Part shown: positions 1 through 11,874 of the stretch, one piece after another | How positions within the stretch are numbered: position 1 is the first letter of the stretch | How the letters are laid out: every line of letters begins with the position of its first letter | DNA from: Solanum dulcamara | Lineage: Eukaryota > Streptophyta > Magnoliopsida > Solanales > Solanaceae | DNA length: 64,000 bases | Direction of reading: 5' to 3' | NCBI RefSeq assembly: GCF_947179165.1 | Contig: NC_077243.1 | Coordinates: 54,455,001 to 54,519,000 of the forward strand | Notes under the pieces: model-generated | The model's database searches: none | What the model was told of the DNA's origin: nothing | What the model saw: only the letters and a program-made list of their open reading frames with translations | Program-made: the position numbers and the translations under genes

Positions 1-590
1 TATTATATTATATATACTTACAATATATGCCAAATATACTCACAACTTACTATCTATTATAATAATATACTTACATTATATTATATATATTTATAAAGTA
101 TATCAAATATACTCACAATATACTATCTATTATAGTGATATAGTTACATTATATACCAAATATACTCACAATATACTATCTATTATAGTGATATAGTTAC
201 ATTATATAATATATATACTTACAATGTAAACCAAATATACTTACAATATACTATCTATTACAATAATATACTTACATTATATTGTATATACTTACAATAT
301 ATACCAAATATATTCACAATATACTATCTATTATAATAATATACTTATATTATATTGTATATACTTACAATATATACCAAAATATACTCACAACTTTCTA
401 TCTATTATAGTAATATAGTTACATTATATTCTAAATACTTACAATATATACCAAATATACTCACCCAAATATACTCACAACTTACTCTCTATTATAATAA
501 TATACTTACATTATAATGTATATACTTACAATATATGTCAAATATACTCATAATATACTGTCTATTATAATGGTATACTTACATTATATT
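1..590. repeat. AT-rich minisatellite array, segment 1
   Basis: Tandem, imperfect units of roughly 70-80 bp. Each contains the recurring words tatatacttacaatatatacc, aaatatactcacaatatac and tatctattataataatatac in that order. Units differ by point changes and short deletions. The apparent ORFs here are low-complexity by-products. The same array recurs in several segments up to 4942 and again at 37443, on the far side of a large insertion. Confidence 0.9.
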
Positions 591-1083
591 GAATATTTGC
601 AACAACGAACGTGAATAAATGCTTTCTCATTAGACTATTTTAACAGATTTTTTATATCGACCCTACGCTACGGATGATAGAATTCCTCCTGGATGTGAAG
701 GAAGGAGCAAAGCCTATTGATGCACTAGTTTGCTAACCTACTTGTCGGCTACCCTCACTCTGTGGCCAGAATAGGTCTCTAGACTTAAACCACTCGCTTT
801 TAGAAGTAGAAGAAGGTGTCTAAACTAGTCAGACTTGCTTGAATCGATAGGCTTACTGGACTTCTTTGTCTATTCATTTTATGTTGTAGCAGACTCTTCC
901 CCACACCTATTTCTTCTCGCGGCCCTGTAGTGGAGCTTGCCCAAAAAATTACCATGAACTCGATATTCATCCCTTACCACAATTCTCTCAAAAAAAGAAG
1001 TAGATAAATCTACCTAATAAAGGAAGCAGGGCTTAGTGTGAGTCACTAGTACGTGAGGGAGGAACCAAGCCTTCGCTCGATTA
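591..1083. repeat. ~490-bp dispersed block, copy 1 of 4
   Basis: Starts at gaatatttgcaac and ends at gcctt(c/t)gctcgatta. It contains recurring words such as gaataaatgctttctcatta, cctacttgtcggctac, aggtctctagacttaaacca and aaaggaagcagggcttagtg. Copies at 1399, 1975 and 2561 are close to identical apart from scattered substitutions. No coding potential is evident. The style resembles plant mitochondrial intergenic DNA (inference). Confidence 0.85.
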
Positions 1084-1398
1084 TAATAATATACTTACAT
1101 TATGTTGTATATACTTACAATATATACCAAATATATTCATAATATACTATCTATTATAATAATATGCTTACATTATATTGTATGTACTTACAATATATAC
1201 CAAATAAACTCAGAACTTTCTATCCATTATAGTAATATAGTTATATTATATTCTAAATACTTACAATATATACCAAATATACTCACAACTTACTCTCTAT
1301 TATAATAATATACTTATATTATAATGTATATACTTACAATATATACCAAATATACTCACAATATACTCACTATTATAATAATATACTTATATTATATT
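1084..1398. repeat. AT-rich minisatellite array, segment 2
   Basis: Same unit as positions 1-590, lying between block copies 1 and 2. The short ORF over 1102-1305 is a by-product of the repeat. Confidence 0.88.
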
Positions 1399-1887
1399 GA
1401 ATATTTACAACTACGAACATGAATAAATGCTTTCTCATTAGACTATTTTAAGAGATTTTTTATGTCAATCCTACGCTACGGATGATAGAATTCCTCCTAC
1501 ATGTGAAGGCAGGAGCAAAGCCTATTGATGCAATAGTTTGCTAACCTACTTGTCGGCTACTCTCACTCTGTAGCCAAAATAGGTCTCTAGACTTAAACCA
1601 CTCACTTTTAGAAGTCTGGAAGAAGGCACCTAAACTAGTCAGACTTGCTTGAATCGATAGGTTTACTGGACTTCTTGTCTATTCAATTTATTTTGTAGCA
1701 GACTCTTCTCCATGCCTATTTCTTCCCCCATCCCTATAGTGGAGCTTCCCCCCAAAAAAGTATGAACTCAATTTTCAGCCTTTACCATGATTCTCTTAAA
1801 AAAAAGGAGATGAATTTGCCTAATAAAGGAAGCAGGGCTTAGTGTGAGTCACTAGTACATGACGGAGAAACCAAGCTTTCGCTCGAT
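1399..1887. repeat. ~490-bp dispersed block, copy 2 of 4
   Basis: Aligns with the block at 591-1083 over its whole length, with the same end gctcgattataataat running into minisatellite. No gene seen. Confidence 0.85.
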
Positions 1888-1974
1888 TATAATAATATAC
1901 TTACATTATAATGTATATACTTAAAATATATACCAAATATACTCTCTATTATAATGATATACTTATATTATATT
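1888..1974. repeat. AT-rich minisatellite, short segment 3
   Basis: About one and a half minisatellite units separate block copies 2 and 3, so the spacer between blocks varies from under 100 to over 300 bp. Confidence 0.8.
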
Positions 1975-2463
1975 GAATATTTGCAACTACTAACGTGAAT
2001 AAATGCTTTCTCATTAGACTATTTTAACAGATTTTTTATGTCGACCCTACACTACGGATGATAGAATTCCTCCTAGATGTGAAGGCAGGAGCAAAGCCTA
2101 TTGATGCACTAGTTTGCTAACCTACTTGTCGGCTATCCTCACTCTATAGCCAGAATAGGTCTCTAGACTTAAACCACTCGCTTTTAGAAGTCTGGAAGAA
2201 GGTGTCTAAACTAGTCAGTATTACTTGAATCGATAGGCTTACTGGACTTCTCTTTCTATTCAATTTATGTTGTAGTAGACTCTTCCCACGCCTATTTCTT
2301 CCCCTGTCCCTGTAGTGGAGCTTGCCCAAAAAAACCATAAATTCGATCTTCAGACCTTACCACAATTCTCTCAAAAAAAAAGAGATGAATCTGCCTAATA
2401 AAGGAAGCAGGGATTAGTGTGAGTCACTAATACATGAGGGAGGAACTAAGCCTTTGCTCGATT
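1975..2463. repeat. ~490-bp dispersed block, copy 3 of 4
   Basis: Third copy of the block, with the same boundaries and direct orientation as the others. The minus-strand ORF at 2144-2338 is a chance reading and is not kept open in the other copies. Confidence 0.85.
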
Positions 2464-2560
2464 ATAATAATATATTTATATTATAATGTATATACTTACA
2501 ATATATACCAAATGTACTCACAATATACTTTCTATTATAATGATATACTTACATTATATT
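2464..2560. repeat. AT-rich minisatellite, short segment 4
   Basis: Little more than one unit, separating block copies 3 and 4. Confidence 0.8.
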
Positions 2561-3051
2561 AAATATTTGCAACTACGAACGTGAATAAATGCTTTTTCAT
2601 TAGACTATTTTAACCGATTGTTTATGTCGACCTTACGCTATGGATGATAGAATTCCTCCTGGATGTGAAGGTAGGAGAAAAGCCTATTGATGCATCAGTT
2701 TTCTAACCTACTTGTTGGCTACCCATACTCTATAGCCAGAATAGGTCTCTAGACTTAAACCACTCGCTTTCAGAAGTCTGGAAGGAGGCGCCTAAACTAG
2801 TCGAACTTGCTTGAATCGATATGCTTACTGGACTTCTTGTCTAGTCAATTTATTTTGTAGAAGACTCTTCCCCACCCCTATTTCTTCCCCCGGCCCTGTA
2901 GTGGAGCTTGCCTAAAAAAAGTATGAACTCGATCTTCAACCCTTACCATGATTCTCTCAAAAAAGGAAGGAGATGAATCTTCCTAATAAAGGAAGCAGGG
3001 CTTAGTGTGAGTCACTAGTACGTGTGGGAGGAACCAAGCCTTTGCTCGATT
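2561..3051. repeat. ~490-bp dispersed block, copy 4 of 4
   Basis: Fourth copy. Copies 1-3 run from gctcgatta into minisatellite, whereas this one runs into single-copy sequence (tactgaactgccagtc). The block was therefore probably the left end of a longer sequence, and its first part was duplicated together with the AT array. Confidence 0.85.
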
Positions 3052-4445
3052 ACTGAACTGCCAGTCTTAATTTCTTGAATCAGTCAGCAAATTAGTAAGT
3101 CCATCAATCTATAATGGAATATTCTCACTAGCCCGTAGACTAGTCCAGTAATGGGTGAGTAGAGTATGTTCTTTAGTGGGCACCACGCATCTAGTAAGAA
3201 TAAGTAGCTCTTCCAACAATTCACACAAGCTTCTCATGAAAAGCACAACTATAACTAGCGAAGGGAGGTGATCAACTCAATTGAAAAAGAGGGATACTCG
3301 CATCTTTTCCAAGAAAGCCATGGGAGTCCACATTTGCGTGGGGCCGGTTATTTCTCTTTTATCCCTTGCCTTTCTTTTTTTCTCAGCCACTCTCTGTACT
3401 TAAGTAAGGGATCCCCTCTCTTAAAAAAATAATATGTTAATCATTACCGATACCAGGCGATCGGAGGAGGCCTTACCTCTTAGATAACCTAAGAAAGTTA
3501 TTAAGCTATTGATGGATCCTCCTAAATGTAGCTACTTAAGGTCGAGTAGTAGACAAGTAAGGCCCACAATTCTAATAGGTTTTTACATGAGCTTTCCACA
3601 GCAAAGAATGTCTATAAGTCTCTCTTTCCTACTCTAAAACCAAGGAGTATACTTTTGAACTGGTGCACTATTAGATCAACCCCTTCCTTTCTCTTGGAAC
3701 CAAAGCGGGAACTGGGAAGGCTGTCAGACAACTCTTTGAACTCTTACTTTTCTATCTCATGTGTAAGATATAGTGTATGACCTGCAACTGGGTACACTAG
3801 AATTTTTCCTTCATCTTTTAGGAATCAAGTCATTCAATGAATGAAAAGTGAAAAACTTATAGATAAAGTGTAGGTTGTTGGAGCCAAAGGGAATGAAAAG
3901 GAAGTCAGAAGCTTCATACCATACCTCGTGAGAGAAGTAATCAACTCATTTCATATGATGGTTCAAGCATTAAAAATCAGTGAGGTTTACTCTTCCTTTT
4001 CGATGCTTGTGAAACTACTATCAATGGTTTACTTCTTGGAAAGAGTCAATCGCCTTTTATGAAGTCTGGGCTTTCAAGATGGGAGTCAATTTTGAGTCCT
4101 TCTCTCAGTTAGGGAAGGTACATCATGCAAAGGGGTTGAGTCGAACACTCTACCACATAGTAGAGTGGATAGATAGGACTATGAAAAAAGGGGTCGTGAT
4201 GATATCATTTATGTCTGTAAAGCTCCTCGTGGAGTAGATCCCCCATCCAACCAAGTCTTTGATTAGGGAATGGGAGAATACACACTACTGATGGTAGGCC
4301 AACTAGGCCGTGAGCACGGTGGGAACGGGCTTCCCAAGAAGCTAGCCTAGCCCGGGGTCAACATAGAATGAAGGGGATGTTCCTAATCTTGTGTTGTCTT
4401 TGCCAACTTATTGGGTTGTCGGCGGATAAAAGAGGATGTGGGGAC
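3052..4445. other. single-copy stretch, possibly organelle-derived; no gene
   Basis: About 1.4 kb with more balanced base composition than its AT-rich surroundings and no ORF of note. Word usage (aggaagcagggcttagtgtg upstream, gcgtggggccggttatttc, gctagcctagcccggggtc) resembles plant mitochondrial intergenic DNA, so a nuclear mitochondrial insertion is possible. This is an impression only: no mitochondrial gene is recognisable to anchor it. Confidence 0.4.
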
Positions 4446-4942
4446 TATACTTATAATATATACTAAATATATTCACAATATACTATCTATTATAATAATA
4501 TACTTAAATTATATTGAATATTGTATATACTTACAAAGTATACCAAATAGACTCACAATATACTCTCTATTATAATAATATACTTATATTATATTGTATA
4601 TACTTACAAACTATACCAAATATACTCATAAGATGCTATCTATTATAATAATATACTTACATTATATTATACATACTCACAAAGTATACCAAATATACTC
4701 ACAATATACTAATTATTATAGTGATATAGTTATATTATATTTTATATATCTACTCACAATGTATACCAAATATTCTCATAATATACTATCTATTATTGTG
4801 ATATAGTAACATTTTATTATATATATATACACTTACAATGTATACCAAATATACTTACAATATACTATCTATTATAATAATATGCTTACATTATATTGTA
4901 TATACTTATAATAGATAACAAATATACTCACAACTTACTATC
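4446..4942. repeat. AT-rich minisatellite array, segment 5
   Basis: Same unit as segment 1. It ends at 4942 with CTATC, directly before the start of an LTR. CTATC recurs at 37443, where the same minisatellite continues. The array was therefore continuous before the large insertion. Confidence 0.9.
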
Positions 4943-7900
4943 TGTAATGACCCTCAAGGTCATTTTTGCCCTTCTTCGGTCTTTTTATTGTTTAGAGCTT
5001 TCCTGTAGTGACTTCAAGACATTTATGACTTGCTAGCACTGACAGTTTGGTTGCCTGGTCGTTCATTTGGGTTTTATACTTGCTTTCCTATTTTGGAGCC
5101 CTTGAAGTTTGAATGGTTGACCGGTCAAAACTCTATGAAAATGACTTCAGAACAAAATGCTAATGGTTCCATCAGCTCCAGAATGGCCAAATTAGACTAG
5201 CAGCATGGTCGGCATGACTATCGAAGTAATCGGTGCGAGTTTGAAGCGATTTGGCATTTTAGCCTTTGAAATTATGCCTAAGGTTGACTTTGGTCCATAT
5301 TCTTAGAAAACGTGCTCAGATTGAAATTTCATCAGTGCAGTTAGCTCTGAAATGTCAAATTTGGTCTCGAACAACCTTTCGTTCATATCCTGAGGCTTTC
5401 GATCTCATTTCGATCCCTTTTATGAAAATGGCAAAATATGATGCTTGGGTGTGGGACCCATATTTTATCAATATGAACTCAAATGGAAATTTGGACTACG
5501 CCATTAAGTACGAAACATCGAATTTAGTGGGGTAGCATAGTCTATTTATTTGCAGGAGATTCTAAACACCCGCCAGAGTGGGGGAAATTTCCAAAACCAG
5601 CTGATATGCATCAGGTGGTGCAGACCAATTTTGGTCTTCGCATTGGCGGACATGGGCCGCGTTTGCGGAAGCCTAAAATATTGACCTGCACGTTCGCATT
5701 GTCCCTGCCGCATTCGCGGTGGACTTTCGGCGTTCGAGAAAACTTGAAAGGTTAGCCTCCGCATTTGCAGACCGTTTCTCCACGTTTGCGGAGAGCAATT
5801 CACTGGTCTTTTAACTAAGACCAGTGATGCAAACATCCCCGACCCCCTTCCCTCTTTTATGATTTTGGGAGTTATAGAGCTTCAAATTGAGCGATTACAA
5901 GTGCTACGAGTTCATGTTGATCGTAGCTATGCATTGGCATATTCGGGGAAGCATGAAAGATGACATTTTGAGGTAAAATCTGCCTCGAATGGGCTGCCCA
6001 AGCTTAGTTAGGGCTTTAATGGAGTTTTAAATTATATGGCTAATTCGAGACGTTTTAAGCATCGATTTGTACCCCATTTTGGCGTACAATATCAATAGTA
6101 TGTTTAAGACCTTTTCACAAAGTCATTTTTAGAATTTCTATTACGGGTCCCACAATCCCATTTTAAACCCAATTTTGGATCCATCTCTAAAAAATATAAT
6201 TTTACTGTCAAAACATCTGTATTGACTAGGTGATCAATATTTTGATTGTGTAGAGACATTCAGAGTTATTTTTAGAGTGAAAAGCTATCGCGAAGTGGAC
6301 TTGGAGTGCGCATATTCGGCTTCGAGGTAGGCTATGGTCTCCTTTCTTTTGATTGAGATTTATAAGGTATTGTGTAGTATAATTTACTTGTGGTTTGAAG
6401 TGTATGTGATGGATTAGACTTGATTCCTACATTTTTTGTTCTTTAAACCGGTGATCCTTAGGCTAGGTTGCCTTTATGAGATTTCCCATCTCATTAGAAA
6501 GCTTATTAATTATGCCTTAGTTTGGCCCTGTTTAGCCTATTTTAGGTGAATTATTTAATATTTATGTGGATGGAAGATTAGCACCTTAGAATTGGATTTG
6601 AGTTGATCCTTAGTTGATGTAGCCATTGTTGGACAAAAGTTATGAGACTTAGTATAAGCCTTGGTGTAGAGATTTCCACCCGGTTAGGATTTTGAATTAC
6701 TATTGGGCCTCATTTCTGAACTTAGAGTTAGAATTCTCTATGATTTTCTTTTTGTCGATTGGCGGGGCTAGTTGTGTTTATACTCTCGAGATTGTGCTTT
6801 ACATGGATTTGGGGTTATCGATTGACTGGCGGAGCACCTATTTCCTCCTTTCCTCCTCCTTGTTACCCAATTAGGGTTGAGTTCCTTGTTGATCCTTGTG
6901 TTGAGTTAGAAGAGTAGAGTTGAGATTTAGGCCTTGATTTGAGGTCGGTTGTATTTGTGAGCCCTGTTGTATGCTCTAGAGGGTAAGGTGCTTGTGGAGT
7001 CATTATCGTATGTGATTGTGCATGTTGTTTGGGTGTTAGTGATGACATCCACTGCATTGGACCATTGTTTTGTCATGGATGTAGTCGACCCCGGTGCATG
7101 CATTGGTTCTAGCATTGATTTGAGAAAGCTAGGTTGTAACCCAAACTATTTTATATTAATTTTATAATAGGAGGTCGTACTACCTTTTTTCTACTATTTC
7201 AGTGGACTGTGTCATTGAGGATGCATTCATTTTATCATACTAATTCGAGGCATCGAGGATGCGCACATTTTATCATACTAATTCGAGGCATTAAGCATGT
7301 GCTAATATATATACTGATTTGAGGCATCTCGAATGCGCTCATTTTATACTGATTTGAGGCATCGAGGATGTTCTCATTTTATGATATTGATTTGAGGAAT
7401 CGAGGATGCGTTCATGTTATAGATTGAGATAAGACATGGATTGGGACCAGACGGTATATAGGGGCGTTCCTAAACCTCCCATGGCAATCCCATAGAGGTG
7501 CATGGGTCCTACTTCCTAGCTGGGACTGGAAGTAGGTGTATATATCTTGGTATGAGGTACTGGACATTGATGGTACTATTGGCTTTGCTGCATTACTTTC
7601 ATGCATAGCTGCATTGTCTATCACCAGCATAAATGTTTGTACTTGTTGGTAGTATGGCATATCGTACGGGTTTAACTATTTGTAAGTAAACTTCTAGGGT
7701 ACACAGGGGCTTAGGAGGTATTGTCTTACTATTTGCAAACTTGTGGCGGTATAAAGGGTGGTCTCTTGTTTGAATATAGTTACTGCCCTTGTTCTTACTT
7801 ATCTATCTTTTGTACAGAGATTTAGTTGATACAGTCCTTTGGGCATTTATGTGATATATGTACTTACTTTTGTTAGTAGGTTGTCATTTAGTTGTCTCCC

Positions 7901-8582
7901 TTTCGTAGTGTGTTGTCATTTTTAGGTCTTGGGTACACCACCTGGTACGTCCTTTGTTTCATTGATTATTTCCTCTCTTCCCCCCTTTTTTTCCAGATGT
8001 TCTTATTGCAGGATTCCCTATTATTCTTATTAGTTACTGGTGATATACACTTCCTGCTTACATGTTCTTTATACTTTCTTTATCTTTGGAGCTCAGTCGA
8101 TCGATACCTACTGAGTTCTACTTATTGGTACTCATACTACTTTTCTGCACCCTGCAGATCATAGTACGGGTCTTCACTACTAATTTGGATATCGTGCAGA
8201 GTAGCTCTTGGATTTTGGAGACTCAGGTGAGCTCTTGGCGTTCAGAGCTGCCTATGTCCTTCTATGATGGACTTGGACCAATTTTTATTTCATATTCGGA
8301 GACATTCTTTATTTCTATTATTATTATTGTATATGTATAAATCTTGTACTTCTTTATTTAGTCTAGTGGCTCGACTACTGACTGATTCCAGGTCTTGGGG
8401 GGTTATCTTGTTGTATTGTTATTATTCTTCTTTTCTCATTATTATTATTATTATTATTATTTGGTTCTTTTTTCTTCTGCTTGTGATGGTCCATTGCCTA
8501 TAGTTTTGAACTGTAGGGTTAGGCTTACCTACTGGTGGGTTGATAATAGGTTCCATCATGAGTTAGTAATTGGGTCGTGATA
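4943..8582 (+). repeat. E1 5' LTR (3.64 kb)
   Basis: Runs from TGTAATGACCC to TCGTGATA and is followed three bases later by the primer-binding site. It aligns along its length with 11875 onward, for example the direct array near 7212-7415 and the tail 8461-8582. Near its 3' end it carries a short run of ATT units (about 8440-8461); in the 3' LTR this position is enormously expanded. The ORFs inside are short and not shared intact with the other LTR, so I call no gene. Confidence 0.88.
7212..7415. repeat. tandem array of ~38-bp units inside E1 5' LTR
   Basis: Five or six imperfect units built on gaggcatcgaggatgcgctc followed by attttat(cata)ctgatt. The same array is present at 14107-14315 in the 3' LTR, so it is an ancestral part of the LTR and not a later local event. 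Confidence 0.85.
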
Positions 8583-8585
8583 GAG

Positions 8586-8597
8586 TGGTATCAAAGC
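8586..8597 (+). promoter_or_regulatory. E1 primer-binding site (initiator Met-tRNA)
   Basis: TGGTATCAAAGC starts three bases after the 5' LTR end. It differs by one base from the usual plant initiator Met-tRNA complement TGGTATCAGAGC. It fixes the plus orientation of E1. Confidence 0.85.
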
Positions 8598-8787
8598 TTA
8601 GGTTTGCTGGTATCGTCGGTATAAGAGCTAGTGCCTAGTAGAGTCTTGTGGATTGGTGCAGAGATGTCTATATCCTATCTTCGGAAGGCTATAGGGCATT
8701 TTAGGGAAACTCTATTTTTGATTCCTGATTGTGTGAAGTTTCTTTGATAAACCTCTAAATACTTTTTTGGAATTCATTCTTCCTTAG

Positions 8788-9550
8788 ATGGATAACACGA
8801 GCTTTTTGATGGGCGTGGTTAGGGCATCAACACATACTACCCAGGCTTTGACAATATCTATGACCATCTCGGCTCTTTTGGATCTAATATTGGAGATTCA
8901 ATGTCTCGATGAGTGTACACCATAGGCAGGTGTGGTTTTGGGTACATCGATTGGTCCTCCTCCTAGAGTTGGACTTATAGGTCCTTAGTAAGTTCTTCAT
9001 CGGTCTCCGAGTATGTGATTAAGTTCCTAGATTGGGCAGGTCAGGCATTTTTAATGTTTCCTATAGAGTGAGACATGACTTAATGATTTATTGAGGGAAT
9101 GATTTTTCCGCTCTACCTAGCATCACAGCACTTGAAGTAGTGGGGTCTACTTTTCCTTGGTGGTTAGTTATGTGAGGTCTATGGAGCATTCATGTATGAA
9201 GACTTACAAAGGTGGAAATAGGAGATTTCACCATCAGTGCAGCAGAGGTAGCAACCCGCTCTGAGGTAGGCATCATCTTAGTGAGGGTCAACCTCACTCT
9301 AGACCTACCAAGACCATGGAGGGAGAACCTCAGGTTCCAGGTATTCCTGTAATAGGTTATGGTACCTACGGTGGATAGAGTTCATCACAGACTTCTTAGG
9401 GTTTCCTATCTGGGCATTCAGGTTTTGAGGCACATACTAATTCAGCTTGTACATCTTAGCGGGCTGCATTTGGTAGAAAGTTCTATATGTGTGCTAAGTC
9501 TAGGCATTTAGTTAGAGAGTGTCCTACAGTCACACATCGCAAGCGATAAG
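8788..9550 (+). pseudogene. E1 gag remnant with degenerate zinc knuckle
   Basis: An ATG at 8788 opens a reading frame that begins MDNTSFLMGV and soon hits stops. About 650 bp further on, around 9470-9535, the plus strand reads FYMCAKSRHLVREC. This resembles a gypsy gag CCHC knuckle that has lost its second cysteine and its glycine. The short ORF just downstream (9604-9819) lies where the gag end and protease start would be. The position after a primer site and the knuckle make gag the best reading; frames are broken throughout and no product is expected. Confidence 0.6.
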
Positions 9551-11874
9551 CTCGGTAGGATCGAATTCGTAGGGGCCAGGGACAGTCAGTTAGAGGTGGT
9601 GCCATGGGTGATGCAGTTAGTGGTACATATGTTCTATTCAGGGCCAGACACATTCCATTCCATGCTTCTTCAGGTCAGATAGAGGACGAGTCTCCAGATA
9701 TCAATCAAATTTGCATAAATTTTATTTCTAGGACCTTCCTTGCTTATAGTGCTTGGGTGTTGGGGTCTTTATACCCATCGGTGATTATTTGGCTTATTAG
9801 ATTCATCTTGCTATTCTAATTACCCTACTTGGACTTATTTGAGCGTTCTTACTTTGTCTGATTACTTGCCTATTATTTTGTATGACAGCTTTATTTGAAA
9901 TTATGTGTATGTATTTATCTTCCCTAGGTGATTTCTTTTAGTAATGGATCATATTGGTTTTACCGTTATGTTGCAGTAGTTGTAGAGTTATAACTTGTGG
10001 ATATTGAGCTTAGTTGATTTCCTGGGTGGATTTTTGTTTAGCCATTTTAGAGTTTTCTTCGGTTGATCATTTCCCCTTCCTAGTTTGCCCCCCCTCCTTT
10101 AGCGTGCTTAGCTGGTGTGTCTATAATTTTGACCCTTGTGGTCTATTATAGATCTCATTCATAATTCTTTCTTTATTCGATTCATGTTCTTAGTTCCTAA
10201 GATGATGACGTTAAGGTTTGCCCTTAAGATTTAGTTGGATTATCTCTTCATGTTAAGTTTGATGGCTAAGTTATTGGTTCAGCTGGTTGTGAGATGTCTA
10301 TGTTAGAGTTGGGAAGGTTGGAAAGGGATTTGTCCTTGGTTATTCTAAGTAGGGGTGATGTTTCAGCTTGAAGTGTTATGTAAAGAAGGTTTTATTAGGA
10401 TTCATGGAAGAGATAGAGTAATACAGTTGTGATCAACCAATGATTAGCGAAAAAGAGTGATTGTAGAGCGAGAGCATTCATATTAATGAGTCGTGATTTA
10501 TTAGAATTTCCTTGATGTGTCGTTGTGACTTGTAGAGTTTTGGGTTGTTGGACAATACATTTTGGAAATTTCAATCACAGGTTTGTTATACCTTACAACT
10601 AGGGCTACCTTCAGTTACGGTGATTTGATGTTGTACCTTGGTTCTGCCAGTAAACTACAATGGGTGTGTTGATGGTTCAAAGAGTCATATTGTTAAATTG
10701 GGTCTTCTGTGATGGTATGCTTTGACTAATTCAGACTTTCGCTTCCAGGGGTGAATGGAATTTCTCTTAGAGATATTAGACTCAGAATAAAGTCAAAGTA
10801 ATTCGTGGGATCATCTCTTGGTTTCTTATTAAAGGTACGAGGTTCGCGTGTGTCATTATGGTTAGCTATGAGTTTTCCTTGTGGTGTACCTTGCCATGGT
10901 TTATCTTCATTTAAGTCACTTTTGGTGGGTTGATCTATGTACTCGTTACTACCAGCTTAGCTTTCCTTGAGTTTGAGTGGTTAGCTCAGACTTGCACTGG
11001 CAGGTTGACTTGTGGTATTTGCTGCGATGGTTCGGTTCCATTGGGTCATTTTTGTAGGTTTAGTATGCTAACAAACTACTTATTAGGTCAGTTTCGCTCC
11101 TGGATTGATGGTTTACTCAAATTTACACTCGGGGAGTGGTACATGGAATCATAGCATCAAATTTGATTGCATTTGGATTGGATTCTAATATTGGTTCGGT
11201 TTCTAGAAATTCCATAGGTAGTAGAGTGACATTAGAGTTGGTCTCAGTACAACTTTTCTTTCCACCCATGGATTTGGTTGTCAAACTAAAATAAAGTTAA
11301 TGGTTTGGGGAGTCATTGGATTTGAACATTGAGTTTGTGCCCTCGACTGAGTCATTTATTTTGAGTTCTTTCCACTCATTGATGTTTAGGTGGTGCTCTC
11401 ATATCCTTCGTGGTTATTGGGAAAATGTTCAGATGGTGTTGGGAGTTGTTACTCTGGTTTAGATTGGGTAAGATGCCCATGATTACTAGAGAGTCTTTAG
11501 TTTGAAGTATAAAGCAAAGAATTCAACTTGGGAGTTATTTAATGTATCCTCTTATCTATCGGTGAACTAATTCTGAAGGTTCTGTGTGGTTTTGGTTTAT
11601 CTCAAATGAATCTTTTGTGTTTGGTTGAGTTTGTCCTTGTTGAGTTGAAGTTAGTATCAAAAGAAAAAAATTAGAAGTGGGTTTGAATATAAATGAGAGA
11701 AGTGATCTTGACAGTTTTCCCTTGGCTTGAGTTTTGGGTTGGCGGTTCCCGACCCGAGAAGGTACCTGTAGGTTTGGTGGAGCTTGCGGGCCTAGCTTTC
11801 TGGTCTTTTCGTGCCGTTGGGTTCTTTTCTATTCTTTGTCTTTTGAGGATGAAATTCCTTTTAGTAGTAGATGT
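9551..11874 (+). other. E1 interior without recognisable pol
   Basis: Some 2.3 kb between the gag remnant and the 3' LTR. I see none of the RT, RNase H or integrase motifs that are obvious in E2 and E4, only short ORFs such as 9604-9819 and 10930-11154. Either pol decayed beyond recognition or this was a non-autonomous element with unrelated filler. The end (11843-11874, ttttgaggatgaaattcc...) is where the polypurine tract should be, but only a weak purine run is visible. Confidence 0.6.

Noticed and set aside
1..4942. CRISPR-like array, because repeats alternate with spacers
   Set aside because: The units are an AT minisatellite plus ~490-bp blocks, too long and too similar in the 'spacers', and this is plant DNA.
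5546..5836. 96-aa minus-strand ORF in the E1 5' LTR
   Set aside because: Not open in the matching part of the 3' LTR (12470-12740) and no domain recognised.
8586..8597. tRNA gene fragments at the four Met-tRNA-like sites (8586, 18370, 35116, 40907)
   Set aside because: Only 12-17 bases match, and each sits just after an LTR end or in a viral leader, which marks a primer-binding site.
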